Positions 1 through 8,700 of a DNA stretch of 64,000 bases are shown here, in pieces. Below the pieces are notes generated by a model that searched no databases, had not been told where the DNA came from, and was given only the letters and a program-made list of their open reading frames with translations. The number at the start of each line of letters is the position of its first letter. The stretch's first letter is position 1. Source of the DNA: Pseudomonas shahriarae (lineage in GTDB: Bacteria > Pseudomonadota > Gammaproteobacteria > Pseudomonadales > Pseudomonadaceae); contig NZ_CP077085.1 of the NCBI RefSeq assembly GCF_014268455.2, forward strand, positions 5,063,001 through 5,127,000, read 5' to 3'. The translations under genes were made by a program, and so were the position numbers.

Positions 1-861
1 AAGAAAAGCGAGCTGAAGGCATGGCTGAAGTCTTTGCCTGCGGGCAGCGCCATCGCAATTGAAGCCACCAATATCTATCACGTGGATACCGTCAACTTGG
101 CTCATTCGATGGGCCATATCGTTTACGTGATTGATGGATATCGCCTTAGCCATTACCGCAAAGGCACAGGTGGTCGCGCTAAAACAGACTTCAGTGATGC
201 GCAGTTGCTGGCTCGCTACTTGAAGAATGAACAGGCTGATTTACGCGCCTGGAATCCGCCGCCGAAGATTTATACCAAGCTTCAAAGCTTGCTGCGTCGA
301 CGCGCAGCGCTGGTGAAAATGCGTGTTGCACTGAATCAGAGCTGGGCGGGCGAGCCATCACTCAAGGCCTCGTCCAAGAGCATTTCAGCGTGTCTTGATA
401 GGCATGAGGGGCTCATTGAGAAAAGGATATTAGATGCTGTTACTGAGGCGGGGCTTTTGCATCAGGTCAAGCGCTGCCAAGCCGTCGAGGGCATTGGTTT
501 TCTGACAGCGGTTGCCCTGGTAATGGCGTTTCAGCGAGGAGAATTTGAAAGTGCTGACGCTTACATCGCGTTCTTGGGAATGGACTTGAGAGTATCCGAT
601 TCCGGGCAAATGAGCGGACGCCGCTCATTGAGCAAGAAGGGAGATTCAGAGATACGCAGATTGCTGCATAACGCGGCGTCAGCAGGTATCAGGTCAGAAG
701 CCTGGAAACCTTTATACGAGGGTTATCTAGCCAGGGGCCTGAAAACGACTCAAGCCCTGGTCATCATTGGCCGCAAGCTGGCGCGCATCGCCTTTTCGCT
801 CATGAAAAACCTGAGCGAATACCAGTCAAAAGCGGTTTTGGGGGCTTCCCCAAAACCATAG
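1..861 (+). CDS. IS110-family transposase, 3' part (5' end outside window)
   Basis: The reading frame is open from base 1 to a TAG at 859-861, so the gene starts left of the window; 286 residues are visible. IS110-family enzymes carry an N-terminal RuvC-like DEDD domain and a C-terminal Transposase_20 domain, and recombine with the help of a bridge RNA made from the element's noncoding end. Visible here are the IEAT stretch and the KTDFSDAQLLARY stretch (equivalent of the family KTDxxDA motif), then the C-terminal domain with VEGIGFLTAVAL and SGQMSGRRSLSKKGDSEIRR, which holds the conserved serine/glycine/arginine region. The first catalytic Asp must lie upstream. The coding sequence stops about 8 bases before REP-like sequence, which suggests insertion in or beside a REP. 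The family assignment is firm; subgroup (IS110 or IS1111) cannot be settled without the ends. Confidence 0.9.
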   Translation, partial: KKSELKAWLKSLPAGSAIAIEATNIYHVDTVNLAHSMGHIVYVIDGYRLSHYRKGTGGRAKTDFSDAQLLARYLKNEQADLRAWNPPPKIYTKLQSLLRRRAALVKMRVALNQSWAGEPSLKASSKSISACLDRHEGLIEKRILDAVTEAGLLHQVKRCQAVEGIGFLTAVALVMAFQRGEFESADAYIAFLGMDLRVSDSGQMSGRRSLSKKGDSEIRRLLHNAASAGIRSEAWKPLYEGYLARGLKTTQALVIIGRKLARIAFSLMKNLSEYQSKAVLGASPKP

Positions 862-867
862 AATCTC
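1..867 (+). mobile_element. IS110-family insertion sequence, right part
   Basis: The right boundary is inferred at about 867, where the sequence after the transposase stop changes into CTCCCACATTTT, which is the outer part of a Pseudomonas REP (compare 7761-7772). The remaining IS sequence and any bridge-RNA region lie left of the window. IS110 elements usually lack terminal inverted repeats and target duplications, so the boundary is only approximate. Confidence 0.55.
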
Positions 868-925
868 CCACATTTTGATATGTGAACACATTCAAGTGTG
901 GGAGCGGGCTTGCCCGCGATGGCGT
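868..925. repeat. REP palindrome next to the IS110 element
   Basis: CTCCCACA at 868-875 is complementary to TGTGGGAG at 896-903, and the right arm continues into the standard Pseudomonas REP core GAGCGGGCTTGCCCGCGATGG. The left arm is cut where the IS110 sequence ends, as expected if the element had entered a REP doublet. Confidence 0.7.
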
Positions 926-1011
926 CAGCCGCCTCAACACAAAACCCTGCTGTAACACCTTGTCTCATCTTCGGTTATGCTCGCCCTTCGTCGCCAATAA
1001 ACGGAGCCTTC

Positions 1012-1404
1012 ATGACCGCTGCCCGCCTGCTTCTTCCGCTAAGCCTCGCCCTGCTCGCGGCTTGCGCCAGTGCACCGAAGCAAAACGTCACCGTCGAAAA
1101 ACAGAGCGCCTGCCCGCTCAAGCTCAAGGCCGGGCAAAACCTGACCCTGACCTTGCCGAGCAACCCCACCACCGGTTATCGCTGGGCGATCCAGGATTCG
1201 GCCGGCGGCGTGCTGCGCAGCCTCGGCCCCGAGGTCTACAGCAACCCCGAGGACGCCGGCGTAGTGGGTGCCGCCGGGCAATCCACCTGGCGCTTCCAGG
1301 CCTTTACCGCAGGCACTGGCCGCCTGCGCCTGACCTCCCAACAACCCTGGGCCCCGGAAGTGAATCCGGTGGACACCTTTGACTGCGCCATTACGGTGAA
1401 CTGA
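1012..1404 (+). CDS. Chagasin/I42-family peptidase-inhibitor-like lipoprotein
   Basis: This 130-residue protein starts at the ATG at 1012, chosen because an AGG-type ribosome site (ACGGAG) lies 6-7 bases upstream and because a lipoprotein signal follows directly: a hydrophobic stretch, then LLAAC with the lipobox cysteine around residue 16. The mature part has the NPTTGYRW motif, which is the signature loop of chagasin (MEROPS I42) cysteine-peptidase inhibitors, then a QQPW loop near the C-terminus. It is probably anchored in the outer or inner membrane facing the periplasm. The target peptidase is not visible. The open frame extends upstream to 898 through REP sequence, which I regard as non-coding. 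The following gene begins 1 base after the stop, so the two are probably co-transcribed. Confidence 0.85.
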   Translation: MTAARLLLPLSLALLAACASAPKQNVTVEKQSACPLKLKAGQNLTLTLPSNPTTGYRWAIQDSAGGVLRSLGPEVYSNPEDAGVVGAAGQSTWRFQAFTAGTGRLRLTSQQPWAPEVNPVDTFDCAITVN

Positions 1405-1405
1405 T

Positions 1406-2053
1406 ATGCCATGGATGATTCTTGCGTTGATGGGTGCGGGTACCTTTATCTACGGTCTGAGCACGCATGCCACCTTGCTGTGCCTGTTGGTCAAGCCGCT
1501 GCCGGTACTGGCGCTGTTGGGTTGGCTGCATGATGCGCCGCCCAGTGACTATCGACGCTGGATCAGCCTGGGGTTGATCTTCTCCGTGGTGGGCGATGTG
1601 TTGCTGGCCTGGCCCGGCGACCTGTTTATCTTCGGCCTGGGCGCGTTTTTGTTCGCGCACCTGGCGTATCTCAAAGCCTACTTCAGCGACTGCCGGCGCC
1701 CGGCCCTGTTGCCGCTGGCCTTGGCCCTGGGGGTTGGGGCGATCCTGTTGAGCATCCTGATATCCCACGGCCTGGGCGACTTGCTGATTCCGGTGGTGGT
1801 GTATGCGCTGGTGATCAGCGCCATGCTCTGGCGTGCACTGGCGCGCCTGGGCAGCGACGTACCCAAGCGCTCGGCGCAGTTGGCGGCCGTCGGCGCGGCG
1901 TTGTTTGTGTTTTCCGACACGCTGATCGGCATCAACCGCTTTGTGGTGACCTTCGATGCCGCACCGTACCTGTTGATCATCACCTACTGGTTGGGACAGT
2001 GGGGCATCACCGCATCGGCCTTTTCCCAGCCGCGCCGCACGCCCCTGACCTGA
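1406..2053 (+). CDS. YhhN/TMEM86-family membrane protein (lysoplasmalogenase-like)
   Basis: This protein of 215 residues is almost wholly hydrophobic, with about seven to eight predicted membrane segments. Family-type features include the VGDVLLAWPGDLFIFGLGAFLFAH region (positions about 57-80) with paired acidic residues, and the late FSDTLIGINRF segment; both resemble YhhN/TMEM86. Eukaryotic members hydrolyse the vinyl-ether bond of lysoplasmalogen, while the role of bacterial homologues is mostly untested. It follows the I42-like lipoprotein by one base, suggesting translational coupling. A REPIN cluster lies directly downstream and separates it from cmoA. Confidence 0.85.
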   Translation: MPWMILALMGAGTFIYGLSTHATLLCLLVKPLPVLALLGWLHDAPPSDYRRWISLGLIFSVVGDVLLAWPGDLFIFGLGAFLFAHLAYLKAYFSDCRRPALLPLALALGVGAILLSILISHGLGDLLIPVVVYALVISAMLWRALARLGSDVPKRSAQLAAVGAALFVFSDTLIGINRFVVTFDAAPYLLIITYWLGQWGITASAFSQPRRTPLT

Positions 2054-2060
2054 CTCCCCC

Positions 2061-2171
2061 TGTGGCGAGCGGGCTTGCCCGCGTTGGGGCGCGCAGCGGC
2101 CCCCTAGATGGGACTGCTGCGCAATCCAGCGCGGGCAAGCCCGCTCGCCACAACAAGCCCGCTCGCCACAG
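2061..2171. repeat. REPIN cluster between yhhN-like gene and cmoA
   Basis: A forward REP (TGTGGCGAGCGGGCTTGCCC, 2061-2080) faces an inverted copy ending GCCCGCTCGCCACA near 2142, with a further partial copy (AAGCCCGCTCGCCACAG) to 2171. This is a REP doublet of the GTGGCGAGCGGG subtype plus one extra tail. Confidence 0.9.
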
Positions 2172-2245
2172 ATCAGAGAAGGCGCGCATCGCTCGGCCAA
2201 GTTGGCTAAAATGCCGGCCTTTTCCACTTCGTCGCCGGAACAGCC

Positions 2246-2989
2246 GTGAGCAAAGAACCCGATCGCCTATTCGCCCAGCCCTTGCCCCAGGTGCCGGACT
2301 TCGCCTTTAACGAGGACGTGGTGCGGGTGTTCCCGGACATGATCAAGCGCTCGGTGCCCGGTTACCCGACGATTGTCGAGAACCTCGGCGTGCTGGCGGC
2401 GCAGTTTGCCCAGCCGGGCAGCGTGCTGTACGACCTGGGTTCGTCCCTGGGCGCGGTGACCCAGGCCCTGCGTCGCCACGTGCGCACCGACGGTTGCCGG
2501 GTGATCGCTGTGGATAACTCGGCGGCGATGGTCGAGCGCTGCCGCGAATACCTCAACGGCCAGGACTCGATGTTCCAGGAGCTGCTGCCGGTGGAGGTGA
2601 TCGAAGGCGATATCCTCGCCCTAGAGTTCCAGCCGGCCTCGGTGGTGGCGCTGAATTTCACCCTGCAATTTATCGCCCCCGAGGAGCGCCTGGCCTTGCT
2701 CGGGCGGATTCGCCAATCGCTGCTGCCCGGTGGCGCGCTGATTCTCTCGGAAAAACTGCGCTTCAATGATCCCGAAGAACATGCATTGCTCACCGATCTG
2801 CACGTAGCGTTCAAACGCGCCAACGGCTACAGCGAACTGGAAATCGCCCAGAAGCGCAGCGCCATCGAAAACGTCATGAAGCCCGACAGCCTCGAAGAAC
2901 ACCGCGAACGCCTGCTGGCGGCCGGGTTCTCGAAAGTCGTGCCGTGGTTCCAGTGTCTTAACTTTGCCTCGTTGATTGCCTTGCCATGA
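2246..2989 (+). CDS. cmoA: Carboxy-S-adenosyl-L-methionine synthase
   Basis: CmoA (247 residues here) converts S-adenosylmethionine and prephenate to carboxy-SAM, the donor used by CmoB to make 5-carboxymethoxyuridine at tRNA position 34. The start is GTG at 2246 (SKEPDRLF, typical CmoA N-terminus). A class I methyltransferase fold is visible: [11 protein letters not shown] as the SAM-binding glycine loop (residues about 58-68), the acidic residue in VIAVDNS, then ALNFTLQFI. Its stop overlaps the start of cmoB by four bases (ATGA), giving tight translational coupling of consecutive pathway steps. Length and motifs match the family. Confidence 0.96.
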   Translation: MSKEPDRLFAQPLPQVPDFAFNEDVVRVFPDMIKRSVPGYPTIVENLGVLAAQFAQPGSVLYDLGSSLGAVTQALRRHVRTDGCRVIAVDNSAAMVERCREYLNGQDSMFQELLPVEVIEGDILALEFQPASVVALNFTLQFIAPEERLALLGRIRQSLLPGGALILSEKLRFNDPEEHALLTDLHVAFKRANGYSELEIAQKRSAIENVMKPDSLEEHRERLLAAGFSKVVPWFQCLNFASLIALP

Positions 2990-3942
2990 TTGATCTGTCC
3001 CCCCTCGCCCGCCATCTGGTCGGCACTCCCCTGGCCGTGTGGGCCCAGGGCCTGCAAGCACAACTCGATGCAAAAATGGAAAAGGGCCATGGCGACCTGG
3101 CGCGCTGGCAAAGTGCGCTGGATGCGCTGCCCAAGATCCTGCCAAGCGAAGTCGACCTGCTGAACGGCCTGACCCTCGACACCGATTGCGATGACACAAC
3201 CCGTGAGCAGATGCATGCCGCGCTGATGGGCCTGAGCCCGTGGCGCAAAGGCCCGTTCAACCTGTTCGGGGTGCACGTGGACACCGAATGGCGCTCGGAC
3301 TGGAAATGGTCGCGGGTCGCGCCGCACCTGAACCTTGCGGGCAAGCGCATCCTCGATGTGGGCTGTGGCAACGGCTACTACATGTGGCGCATGCTCGGCG
3401 CCGGCGCCGACAGTGTGATTGGCGTGGACCCCAACTGGTTGTTCTTCTGCCAGTTCCAGGCGGTGCAGCGCTACCTGTCGGCGCCCAACGCCTGGCACCT
3501 GCCCTTCCCGTTCGAAGACCTGCCGCCGAACATGGAAGGTTTTGACACGGTGTTCTCCATGGGCGTGTTTTACCACCGCCGCTCGCCGATCGAGCATTTG
3601 TTGGCGCTCAAGGATTGCCTGGTCAAGGGCGGCGAACTGGTGCTGGAAACGCTGGTGATCGAGGGCGATCAACAACAGGTACTGGTGCCGGAAGACCGTT
3701 ACGCGCAGATGCGCAATGTGTGGTTCCTGCCCTCGGTGCCGGCGCTGATGCTATGGCTGCGGCGTGCCGGCTTCACTGAGGTGCGCTGCGTGGATGTGAG
3801 CGTGACCACGGTCGAGGAACAACGCGGGACAGAGTGGATGAAGTATCAGTCCCTGAGTGACTTCCTCGATCCTGAGGATCACAGCAAGACGATTGAAGGG
3901 CTGCCGGCGCCGATGCGCGCGGTGATCATCGCCAAGAAGTAA
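2986..3942 (+). CDS. cmoB: tRNA U34 carboxymethyltransferase
   Basis: CmoB transfers the carboxymethyl group of carboxy-SAM to 5-hydroxyuridine-34 of several tRNAs, widening wobble decoding. The 318-residue product has the family N-terminal helical region and the substrate-recognition segment with [10 protein letters not shown] and [10 protein letters not shown], then the Rossmann core with [14 protein letters not shown] (about 124-137), [11 protein letters not shown] and the [10 protein letters not shown] motif. It starts inside the cmoA stop codon (ATGA), so the pair is one operon. A REP-type hairpin 32 bases after the stop may stabilise or end the message. Confidence 0.96.
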   Translation: MIDLSPLARHLVGTPLAVWAQGLQAQLDAKMEKGHGDLARWQSALDALPKILPSEVDLLNGLTLDTDCDDTTREQMHAALMGLSPWRKGPFNLFGVHVDTEWRSDWKWSRVAPHLNLAGKRILDVGCGNGYYMWRMLGAGADSVIGVDPNWLFFCQFQAVQRYLSAPNAWHLPFPFEDLPPNMEGFDTVFSMGVFYHRRSPIEHLLALKDCLVKGGELVLETLVIEGDQQQVLVPEDRYAQMRNVWFLPSVPALMLWLRRAGFTEVRCVDVSVTTVEEQRGTEWMKYQSLSDFLDPEDHSKTIEGLPAPMRAVIIAKK

Positions 3943-3974
3943 CCCCCAATCGCCCTGAGAAAATACAGATCAAA

Positions 3975-4006
3975 AATGTGGGAGCTGGCTTGCCTGCTCC
4001 CACATT
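3975..4006. repeat. Compact REP hairpin between convergent cmoB and tadA
   Basis: AATGTGGGAGC and GCTCCCACATT form an 11-bp perfect stem around a 10-base loop. It sits between convergent genes 32 bases after cmoB and 21 bases before the tadA stop, so it could act as a bidirectional transcript end, although there is no long T-tract. Confidence 0.8.
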
Positions 4007-4027
4007 GATCTGGTTCTCACATTGAGG

Positions 4028-4519
4028 TCAGGGTTTAGCCCGGCGCGCCTTGAAGAACTCACTCAACACCGCTCCGCACTCCTCGGCCAGCACCCCGCCT
4101 TCATACATCACCCGATGATTGAGAAAGCCCTGGGTAAAGAATTGCCCCTGGCTTTGCACAATCCCCGCCTTGGGCTCCAGCGCGCCGTACACCACCCGCG
4201 CGATGCGCGAGTGGACGATCAGCCCGGCGCACATGCTGCACGGCTCCAGGGTCACATACAGGGTGCTGCCCGGCAGGCGGTAGTTGCTGACGGCCTGGGC
4301 CGCCGCGCGGATGGCGACCATCTCGGCGTGGGCGCTGGGGTCGCTGCCGCTGATCGGGCAGTTGAAGCCGCGCCCGATGATTTCGCCGTCCTGCACCAGC
4401 ACCGCACCCACCGGCACTTCGCCGAGGGCCGCGCCCTGGGCGGCGAGGGCCAGGGCTTCGCGCATAAAGTCCTGGTCGCGGCTGCGGTCGATAATCGCCG
4501 TCGGGCGTATCTGGCGCAT
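4028..4519 (-). CDS. tadA: tRNA-specific adenosine deaminase TadA
   Basis: TadA deaminates adenosine 34 of tRNA-Arg(ACG) to inosine and is normally essential. The 163-residue product has the zinc-dependent deaminase motifs: HAEMVAIRAA (His ligand and catalytic Glu, about residues 64-73) and PCSMCAG (two Cys ligands). I chose the ATG at 4519 (MRQIRPTAIIDR) because longer forms add an unrelated arginine/proline-rich stretch inside the upstream gene. The start overlaps the stop of the multicopper oxidase gene by one base (TGATG), implying that tadA is translated from the oxidase message. I recall that in P. putida GB-1 a two-gene operon cumA-cumB pairs a multicopper oxidase with a deaminase-like gene; this looks the same. 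Confidence 0.95.
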   Translation of the reverse strand: MRQIRPTAIIDRSRDQDFMREALALAAQGAALGEVPVGAVLVQDGEIIGRGFNCPISGSDPSAHAEMVAIRAAAQAVSNYRLPGSTLYVTLEPCSMCAGLIVHSRIARVVYGALEPKAGIVQSQGQFFTQGFLNHRVMYEGGVLAEECGAVLSEFFKARRAKP

Positions 4520-5898
4520 CACGCCACCTCGATGGCGGCCATCAGGCCGGTTTCCATATGGTCGATCACATGGCAGTGGAACATCCACACCCCAGGGTTA
4601 TCCGCCACCAACGCCACGCGAGCGCGCTCGTTCTTGCCCAGCAGGTAGGTGTCGGTGAAGTACGGTGTGACTTTGTGCCGGTTCGAGGCGATGACCTTGA
4701 AACTCATGCCATGCAGGTGGATCGGGTGCTGGTACTGGGTCATGTTCTTCAGTTCGAAAATATAGCTCTTGCCCAACTCGAGCTTGGCAATCGGGCGGTC
4801 GGCGCAGGTCTTGTCGGTGATATCCCAGGCCTGGCCGTTGATCTGCCACAGGCTCGGCGGCCTGTTTTCGACATCGACCGAGACCGAGCCGACCCATTCG
4901 AAATTGAAGTTGAGTTTCTCGGCATTCGCCAGGTCGGGCTCGGCAATCGGGTTGGCCGGCAACGCCGGTGGCCACTCGCCGGGGGCGTCGGTGTTGGCCA
5001 CCGAGCGGAAGGTGCCCAGACGCACCGGGCCATTGCGGATCGACAGCTCTTCGCCGGCCGGCGGGGCCTTGATTGCCAGGCAGATGCGCATGCCCGGGCC
5101 CAGCCAGTATTCCTTGCCCAGGGGCCGTGGCTCGATGGGGTTGCCGTCCAGCGCGTAGATCTGCGCCTCGACGTTGGGGATATTCAGGCGATAGGTCAGG
5201 GTGTTGTCGAGGTTGAGCAGGCGCACCCGGGTGATTTGCCCGGCAGGCAGGTCGATGACCGCCTGCGGCACACCGTTGATGGTCGACAGGCGCCCGGCCG
5301 TACCGCCACGGGCTGCTTCGCGGGGGATGCTGAACTCGACAAATTCACCCTGCTCGTCGATATGCCAGTTTTTCAGGCTCAGGGTGCGTTCGTGCTGGAA
5401 GCCGGTGGGCTCGCGCTCTTCGACAATCAACGGGCCGACCAGGCCACGACCCAGTTCTTCGCTGCTGCTGACATGGGGGTGATACCAGTAGCTGCCGGCA
5501 TCCGGCACGCGGAACTGGTAGTCGAAATACTCACCGGGCAATACCGGCAGTTGCGAGACGTAGGGCACGCCGTCCATTTCCAGGGGCAGGCGGATGCCGT
5601 GCCAGTGGATGGTGGTGGCAACCGGCAGATGGTTGATAAAGCGCACCCGCAGCCATTCGCCCTGGCGTACGCGCAACTCGGTGCCCGGCGCCGAAGGGCC
5701 AAAGGCCCAAGCCTCGGTCTTGTGTCCCGGCACCAGTTCCACGTCCAACGGTGCGGCGATCAACTCGTAATCGCGCCCGGCGCTGGCGTCCGCGACTTTC
5801 CCCAGCCAGTAGCGATAGGCGCCACCGGCACCGACACCCACGACTGCCAGGCCGACGAGGCCACCAAGGATTTGTCGACGGGAAAAGGATCGGGACAC
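4519..5898 (-). CDS. cumA: Tat-exported multicopper oxidase, CumA-like
   Basis: This 459-residue periplasmic oxidase couples oxidation of a substrate (metal ion or phenol) to reduction of oxygen to water. The start is GTG at 5898, with GAGG five bases upstream and a Tat signal directly after (SRSFSRRQILGGLVG). The four copper motifs are intact: HWHG (type 2/3), WYHPH, HPIHLHG, and HCHVIDHMETGLM, which carries the type 1 cysteine and axial methionine. The N-terminus and the coupling to tadA match the Pseudomonas CumA family. CumA was first linked to Mn(II) oxidation in P. putida GB-1, but later work points to other oxidases there, so the substrate is open. A longer frame to 6018 runs into REP sequence and was rejected. 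Confidence 0.88.
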   Translation of the reverse strand: MSRSFSRRQILGGLVGLAVVGVGAGGAYRYWLGKVADASAGRDYELIAAPLDVELVPGHKTEAWAFGPSAPGTELRVRQGEWLRVRFINHLPVATTIHWHGIRLPLEMDGVPYVSQLPVLPGEYFDYQFRVPDAGSYWYHPHVSSSEELGRGLVGPLIVEEREPTGFQHERTLSLKNWHIDEQGEFVEFSIPREAARGGTAGRLSTINGVPQAVIDLPAGQITRVRLLNLDNTLTYRLNIPNVEAQIYALDGNPIEPRPLGKEYWLGPGMRICLAIKAPPAGEELSIRNGPVRLGTFRSVANTDAPGEWPPALPANPIAEPDLANAEKLNFNFEWVGSVSVDVENRPPSLWQINGQAWDITDKTCADRPIAKLELGKSYIFELKNMTQYQHPIHLHGMSFKVIASNRHKVTPYFTDTYLLGKNERARVALVADNPGVWMFHCHVIDHMETGLMAAIEVA

Positions 5899-6007
5899 AA
5901 CAACCTCACAAATCTGCGCAGGCCCAAGGCCCGCAAAGGGCAAATACGATACACCCCTGCCGGCTAAACAGTAAGGCTTCGCATTGCCGCATGTGGGAAA
6001 GGCCTTA

Positions 6008-6114
6008 TGTGGGAGCAAGCTTGTGTGGGAGCGGGTTTGCCCGCGATAGCGCTGTGTCAGTCAATAGAGGTATCGACTGAAACGCCCTTATCGCGGGCAA
6101 GCCCGCTCCCACAC
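6008..6114. repeat. REPIN upstream of the multicopper oxidase gene
   Basis: A truncated REP (TGTGGGAGCAAGCTTG) is followed by a full REP (TGTGGGAGCGGGTTTGCCCG from 6023) and an inverted partner ending CCCGCTCCCACACA at 6114. It lies between pdxJ (ends 6147) and the oxidase start, so any oxidase promoter must be within or beside it. Confidence 0.9.
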
Positions 6115-6146
6115 AAGCCCGCGCCACGTTGAATCTTTGGCGTTGA

Positions 6147-6890
6147 TTAGGGCTTGGCGGCAGCCAGGATCAGCGCTTTCATTTCGGCAACCGCTCCTTT
6201 GAAACCGACGAACAGCGCGTGCGCCACCAGCGCGTGGCCGATGTTCAGTTCGTTGATGCCCTTGATCGCCGCCACGGCTTCGACGTTGTGGTAGTGCAGG
6301 CCATGGCCGGCGTTGACGATCAGGCCCTCGCGCAGGCCACAGGCCACGCCGTCGATGATGCGCTGCAGTTCTTCGGCCACTTCGGTGGGGGTGGTGGCAT
6401 CGGCGTAGCGGCCGGTGTGCAACTCGATGGCCGGGGCGCCCACGCGGCGCGAGGCTTCGATCTGCCGTTCGTCGGCGTCGATAAACAGCGAGACTTCACT
6501 GCCGATCTGCGACAGGCGCTCGACCGCCGCCTTGATCCGCGCTTCCTGGCCGGCGACATCCAGGCCGCCTTCGGTGGTGAGTTCCTGGCGGGTTTCCGGG
6601 ACCAGGCAGATATGCGCCGGACGGATGCGCTCGGCGAAGGCCATCATTTCTTCGGTGATGCCCATTTCGAAGTTCATGCGCGTTTGCAGCACGTCCTTGA
6701 GCACCAGTACGTCGCGCTCCTGGATGTGCCGGCGGTCTTCGCGCAGGTGCACGGTGATCCCATCGGCGCCGGCTTCTTCGGCATCCAGCGCGGCCTTGAC
6801 CGGATCAGGGTAGCGAGTGCCCCGGGCCTGGCGCAGGGTGGCGACGTGGTCGATGTTGACGCCAAGAAGAATGCGATTGCTGGTGGTCAC
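6147..6890 (-). CDS. pdxJ: Pyridoxine 5'-phosphate synthase
   Basis: PdxJ condenses 3-amino-1-hydroxyacetone phosphate with deoxyxylulose 5-phosphate to give pyridoxine 5'-phosphate, the last ring-forming step of the DXP-dependent B6 pathway. The 247-residue product begins at GTG 6890 with AGGAG seven bases upstream. Family motifs are [14 protein letters not shown] near the N-terminus, [10 protein letters not shown], and the late [10 protein letters not shown] loop. It is the last gene of the leftward lepA-lepB-rnc-era-recO-pdxJ series, 51 bases after recO. The acpS gene that follows pdxJ in many bacteria is not here. Confidence 0.97.
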   Translation of the reverse strand: MTTSNRILLGVNIDHVATLRQARGTRYPDPVKAALDAEEAGADGITVHLREDRRHIQERDVLVLKDVLQTRMNFEMGITEEMMAFAERIRPAHICLVPETRQELTTEGGLDVAGQEARIKAAVERLSQIGSEVSLFIDADERQIEASRRVGAPAIELHTGRYADATTPTEVAEELQRIIDGVACGLREGLIVNAGHGLHYHNVEAVAAIKGINELNIGHALVAHALFVGFKGAVAEMKALILAAAKP

Positions 6891-6941
6891 GGAAGCGCTC
6901 CTGAAAAGGGAAAGAATCGGCGCACAGCATACACGGGGATG

Positions 6942-7631
6942 TCAGGGCTTTCGAAACAACTCGCGACTGACCAGCGGCCGACCGCCCAGATGCACGGCCA
7001 GGGCCTGGCGCATCAGGCGCTTGGCCGCAGACAAGGCACCGGGGGCGCTCCAGTCGGCGTCGGCCATGGCCAGCAACTCGGTGCCCTGGAACAGGCCGGG
7101 TTGCAGCAGGTAGACGCGCTCCAGGCCGGCATCCACCTGCAGGCGGTACATGCCGTCGCTGGCGATGGGCTCGCCGTGCAGGTCGTTGCTCAGTTCAAAA
7201 CCGTAGCCCAGGTCGTCGAGCAGACGCCACTCGAAAGCACGCAACAGCGGCTCCAGGGGGCGGCCTTCGGCCAGGGCCAGCAAGGTCGCAGCGTAGTGAT
7301 CGAACACTGCGGGGTGGGGGTCTTCGGCGGGCAGCAGGCGGATCAGCAGTTCATTGAGGTAGAGGCCGCTGAACAGCGCCTCGCCATTGAGCCAGGCCGA
7401 GGTGCCGATGCTTTCCAGGCGGCCGACGTTTTTCAGCTCGCCCTTGCCGCGAAACTCCACGTCCAGGGCCACGAATGGCCGCGCCAGCGTGCCCGCCTTG
7501 CCCCGCGCACTGCGCAACACCGCGCGCAGCCGGCCCTGGGGCGTGAGGAAGTCCACCAGGGCGCTGGTCTCGCGGTAGGCGCGGCTGTGCAGGACGTAGG
7601 CGGGTTGGCTGGGGGGTGGGGTTGGGGACAT
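6942..7631 (-). CDS. recO: DNA repair protein RecO
   Basis: RecO anneals single strands and, with RecR, loads RecA on SSB-coated gaps. The 229-residue product is chosen from ATG 7631 ([19 protein letters not shown]), with AGCGAG upstream; a longer form starting at 7667 lacks support. The N-terminal OB-fold begins at [20 protein letters not shown], and the C-terminal helical part contains [22 protein letters not shown]. The usual zinc-binding cysteines of some RecO proteins are absent, as is common in gamma-proteobacteria. A REPIN separates it from era, so expression may be partly uncoupled from the upstream genes. Confidence 0.93.
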   Translation of the reverse strand: MSPTPPPSQPAYVLHSRAYRETSALVDFLTPQGRLRAVLRSARGKAGTLARPFVALDVEFRGKGELKNVGRLESIGTSAWLNGEALFSGLYLNELLIRLLPAEDPHPAVFDHYAATLLALAEGRPLEPLLRAFEWRLLDDLGYGFELSNDLHGEPIASDGMYRLQVDAGLERVYLLQPGLFQGTELLAMADADWSAPGALSAAKRLMRQALAVHLGGRPLVSRELFRKP

Positions 7632-7676
7632 GGGGTTCTCGCTGCGGGAACACGGTCTGGAAAACAACGACTATCC

Positions 7677-7770
7677 AATGTGGGAGCGGGCTTGCTCGCG
7701 AATGCGGTGGGTCAGCCAAAGCATCTGGTGACTGATCCATTGCATTCGCGAGCAAGCCCGCTCCCACATT
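7677..7770. repeat. REPIN between era and recO
   Basis: AATGTGGGAGCGGGCTTGCT at 7677 faces the inverted copy ending AGCAAGCCCGCTCCCACATT at 7770. The core is the GCTTGCTCGCGAATGC variant, unlike the GCTTGCCCGCGATAGC form at 6023 and 63041. It lies inside an otherwise compact operon. Confidence 0.9.
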
Positions 7771-7797
7771 TTGTCCTGCGGTGTTACTAAAGGCTGA

Positions 7798-8700
7798 TTA
7801 CAGGTCGCCGTAGCCCAGGGAGCGCAGTGCACGCTCATCATCGGACCAGCCACCCTTAACCTTCACCCACAGGTTAAGCATGATCTTGGAATCGAACAGC
7901 AATTCCATGTCCTTGCGCGCCTCGGTGCCGATGCGCTTGATGCGCTCGCCCTTGTCGCCAATGATGATTTTCTTCTGGCCGTCACGTTCGACGAGGATCA
8001 GCGCATGGATATGCAGGGTCTTGCCCTGCTGCTTGAACTCTTCGATTTCCACGGTGATCTGGTACGGCAGTTCGGCGCCCATCTGGCGCATGATTTTCTC
8101 GCGTACCAGTTCAGCGGCGAGGAAGCGGCTGCTGCGGTCGGTAATCTGGTCTTCCGGGAAGAAGTGCTCGTTCTCCGGCAGGTAGCCGGCGATCACCCGC
8201 TCCAGGGCTTCGAGGTTGTGCCCGTGCTGGGCCGAGATCGGCATGATCTGGGCGTTCGGCAGTTGTTCCTGCAACCAGCTCAGGTGCGGCATCAGCTCGG
8301 CTTTGTCTTCGATGCGGTCGGTCTTGTTCAGCGCGACGATCAAAGGGCCGGTGACGTACTGCACACGCTCGAGGACCATCTGGTCTTCATCGGTCCACTT
8401 GGTGCGGTCAACCACGAAGATCACCACGTCGACGTCTTTCAACGCCGCCGAAGCGGTCTTGTTCATGTAGCGGTTCAGGGCTTTCTCGCCACCTTTGTGC
8501 ATGCCTGGGGTATCGACATAGACCGCTTGCACGTTGCCTTCGGTCTTGATGCCCAGCATGTTGTGGCGGGTGGTCTGCGGCTTGCGCGAGGTGATCGCCA
8601 GCTTCTGCCCGAGGATGTGGTTGAGCAGCGTGGACTTGCCCACGTTGGGACGGCCGACGATGGCAACATAGCCACAGCGTGTTGCGGTTGAATCAGTCAT
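7798..8700 (-). CDS. era: GTPase Era
   Basis: Era is an essential GTPase that binds the 3' end of 16S rRNA during small-subunit maturation. The 300-residue product has G1 GRPNVGKST (about residues 14-22), G3 DTPG, G4 NKTD, and a C-terminal KH domain with the [14 protein letters not shown] motif. The start is ATG 8700, seven bases after a GGAG inside the end of rnc; the two genes overlap by 8 bases. An upstream alternative at 8724 would add residues not seen in the family. Confidence 0.97.
   Translation of the reverse strand: MTDSTATRCGYVAIVGRPNVGKSTLLNHILGQKLAITSRKPQTTRHNMLGIKTEGNVQAVYVDTPGMHKGGEKALNRYMNKTASAALKDVDVVIFVVDRTKWTDEDQMVLERVQYVTGPLIVALNKTDRIEDKAELMPHLSWLQEQLPNAQIMPISAQHGHNLEALERVIAGYLPENEHFFPEDQITDRSSRFLAAELVREKIMRQMGAELPYQITVEIEEFKQQGKTLHIHALILVERDGQKKIIIGDKGERIKRIGTEARKDMELLFDSKIMLNLWVKVKGGWSDDERALRSLGYGDL

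Noticed and set aside
882..1382. 166-codon frame overlapping the I42-like lipoprotein gene
   Set aside because: Arg/Pro-rich shadow that starts in the REP; the other frame has a ribosome site, lipobox and NPTTGY motif.
4558..7790. Long open frames on the plus strand (469 codons at 4558, 523 codons at 6219)
   Set aside because: They lie antisense to the multicopper oxidase, pdxJ and recO, which carry clear motifs; long antisense frames are expected in high-GC coding DNA with GC3 bias.
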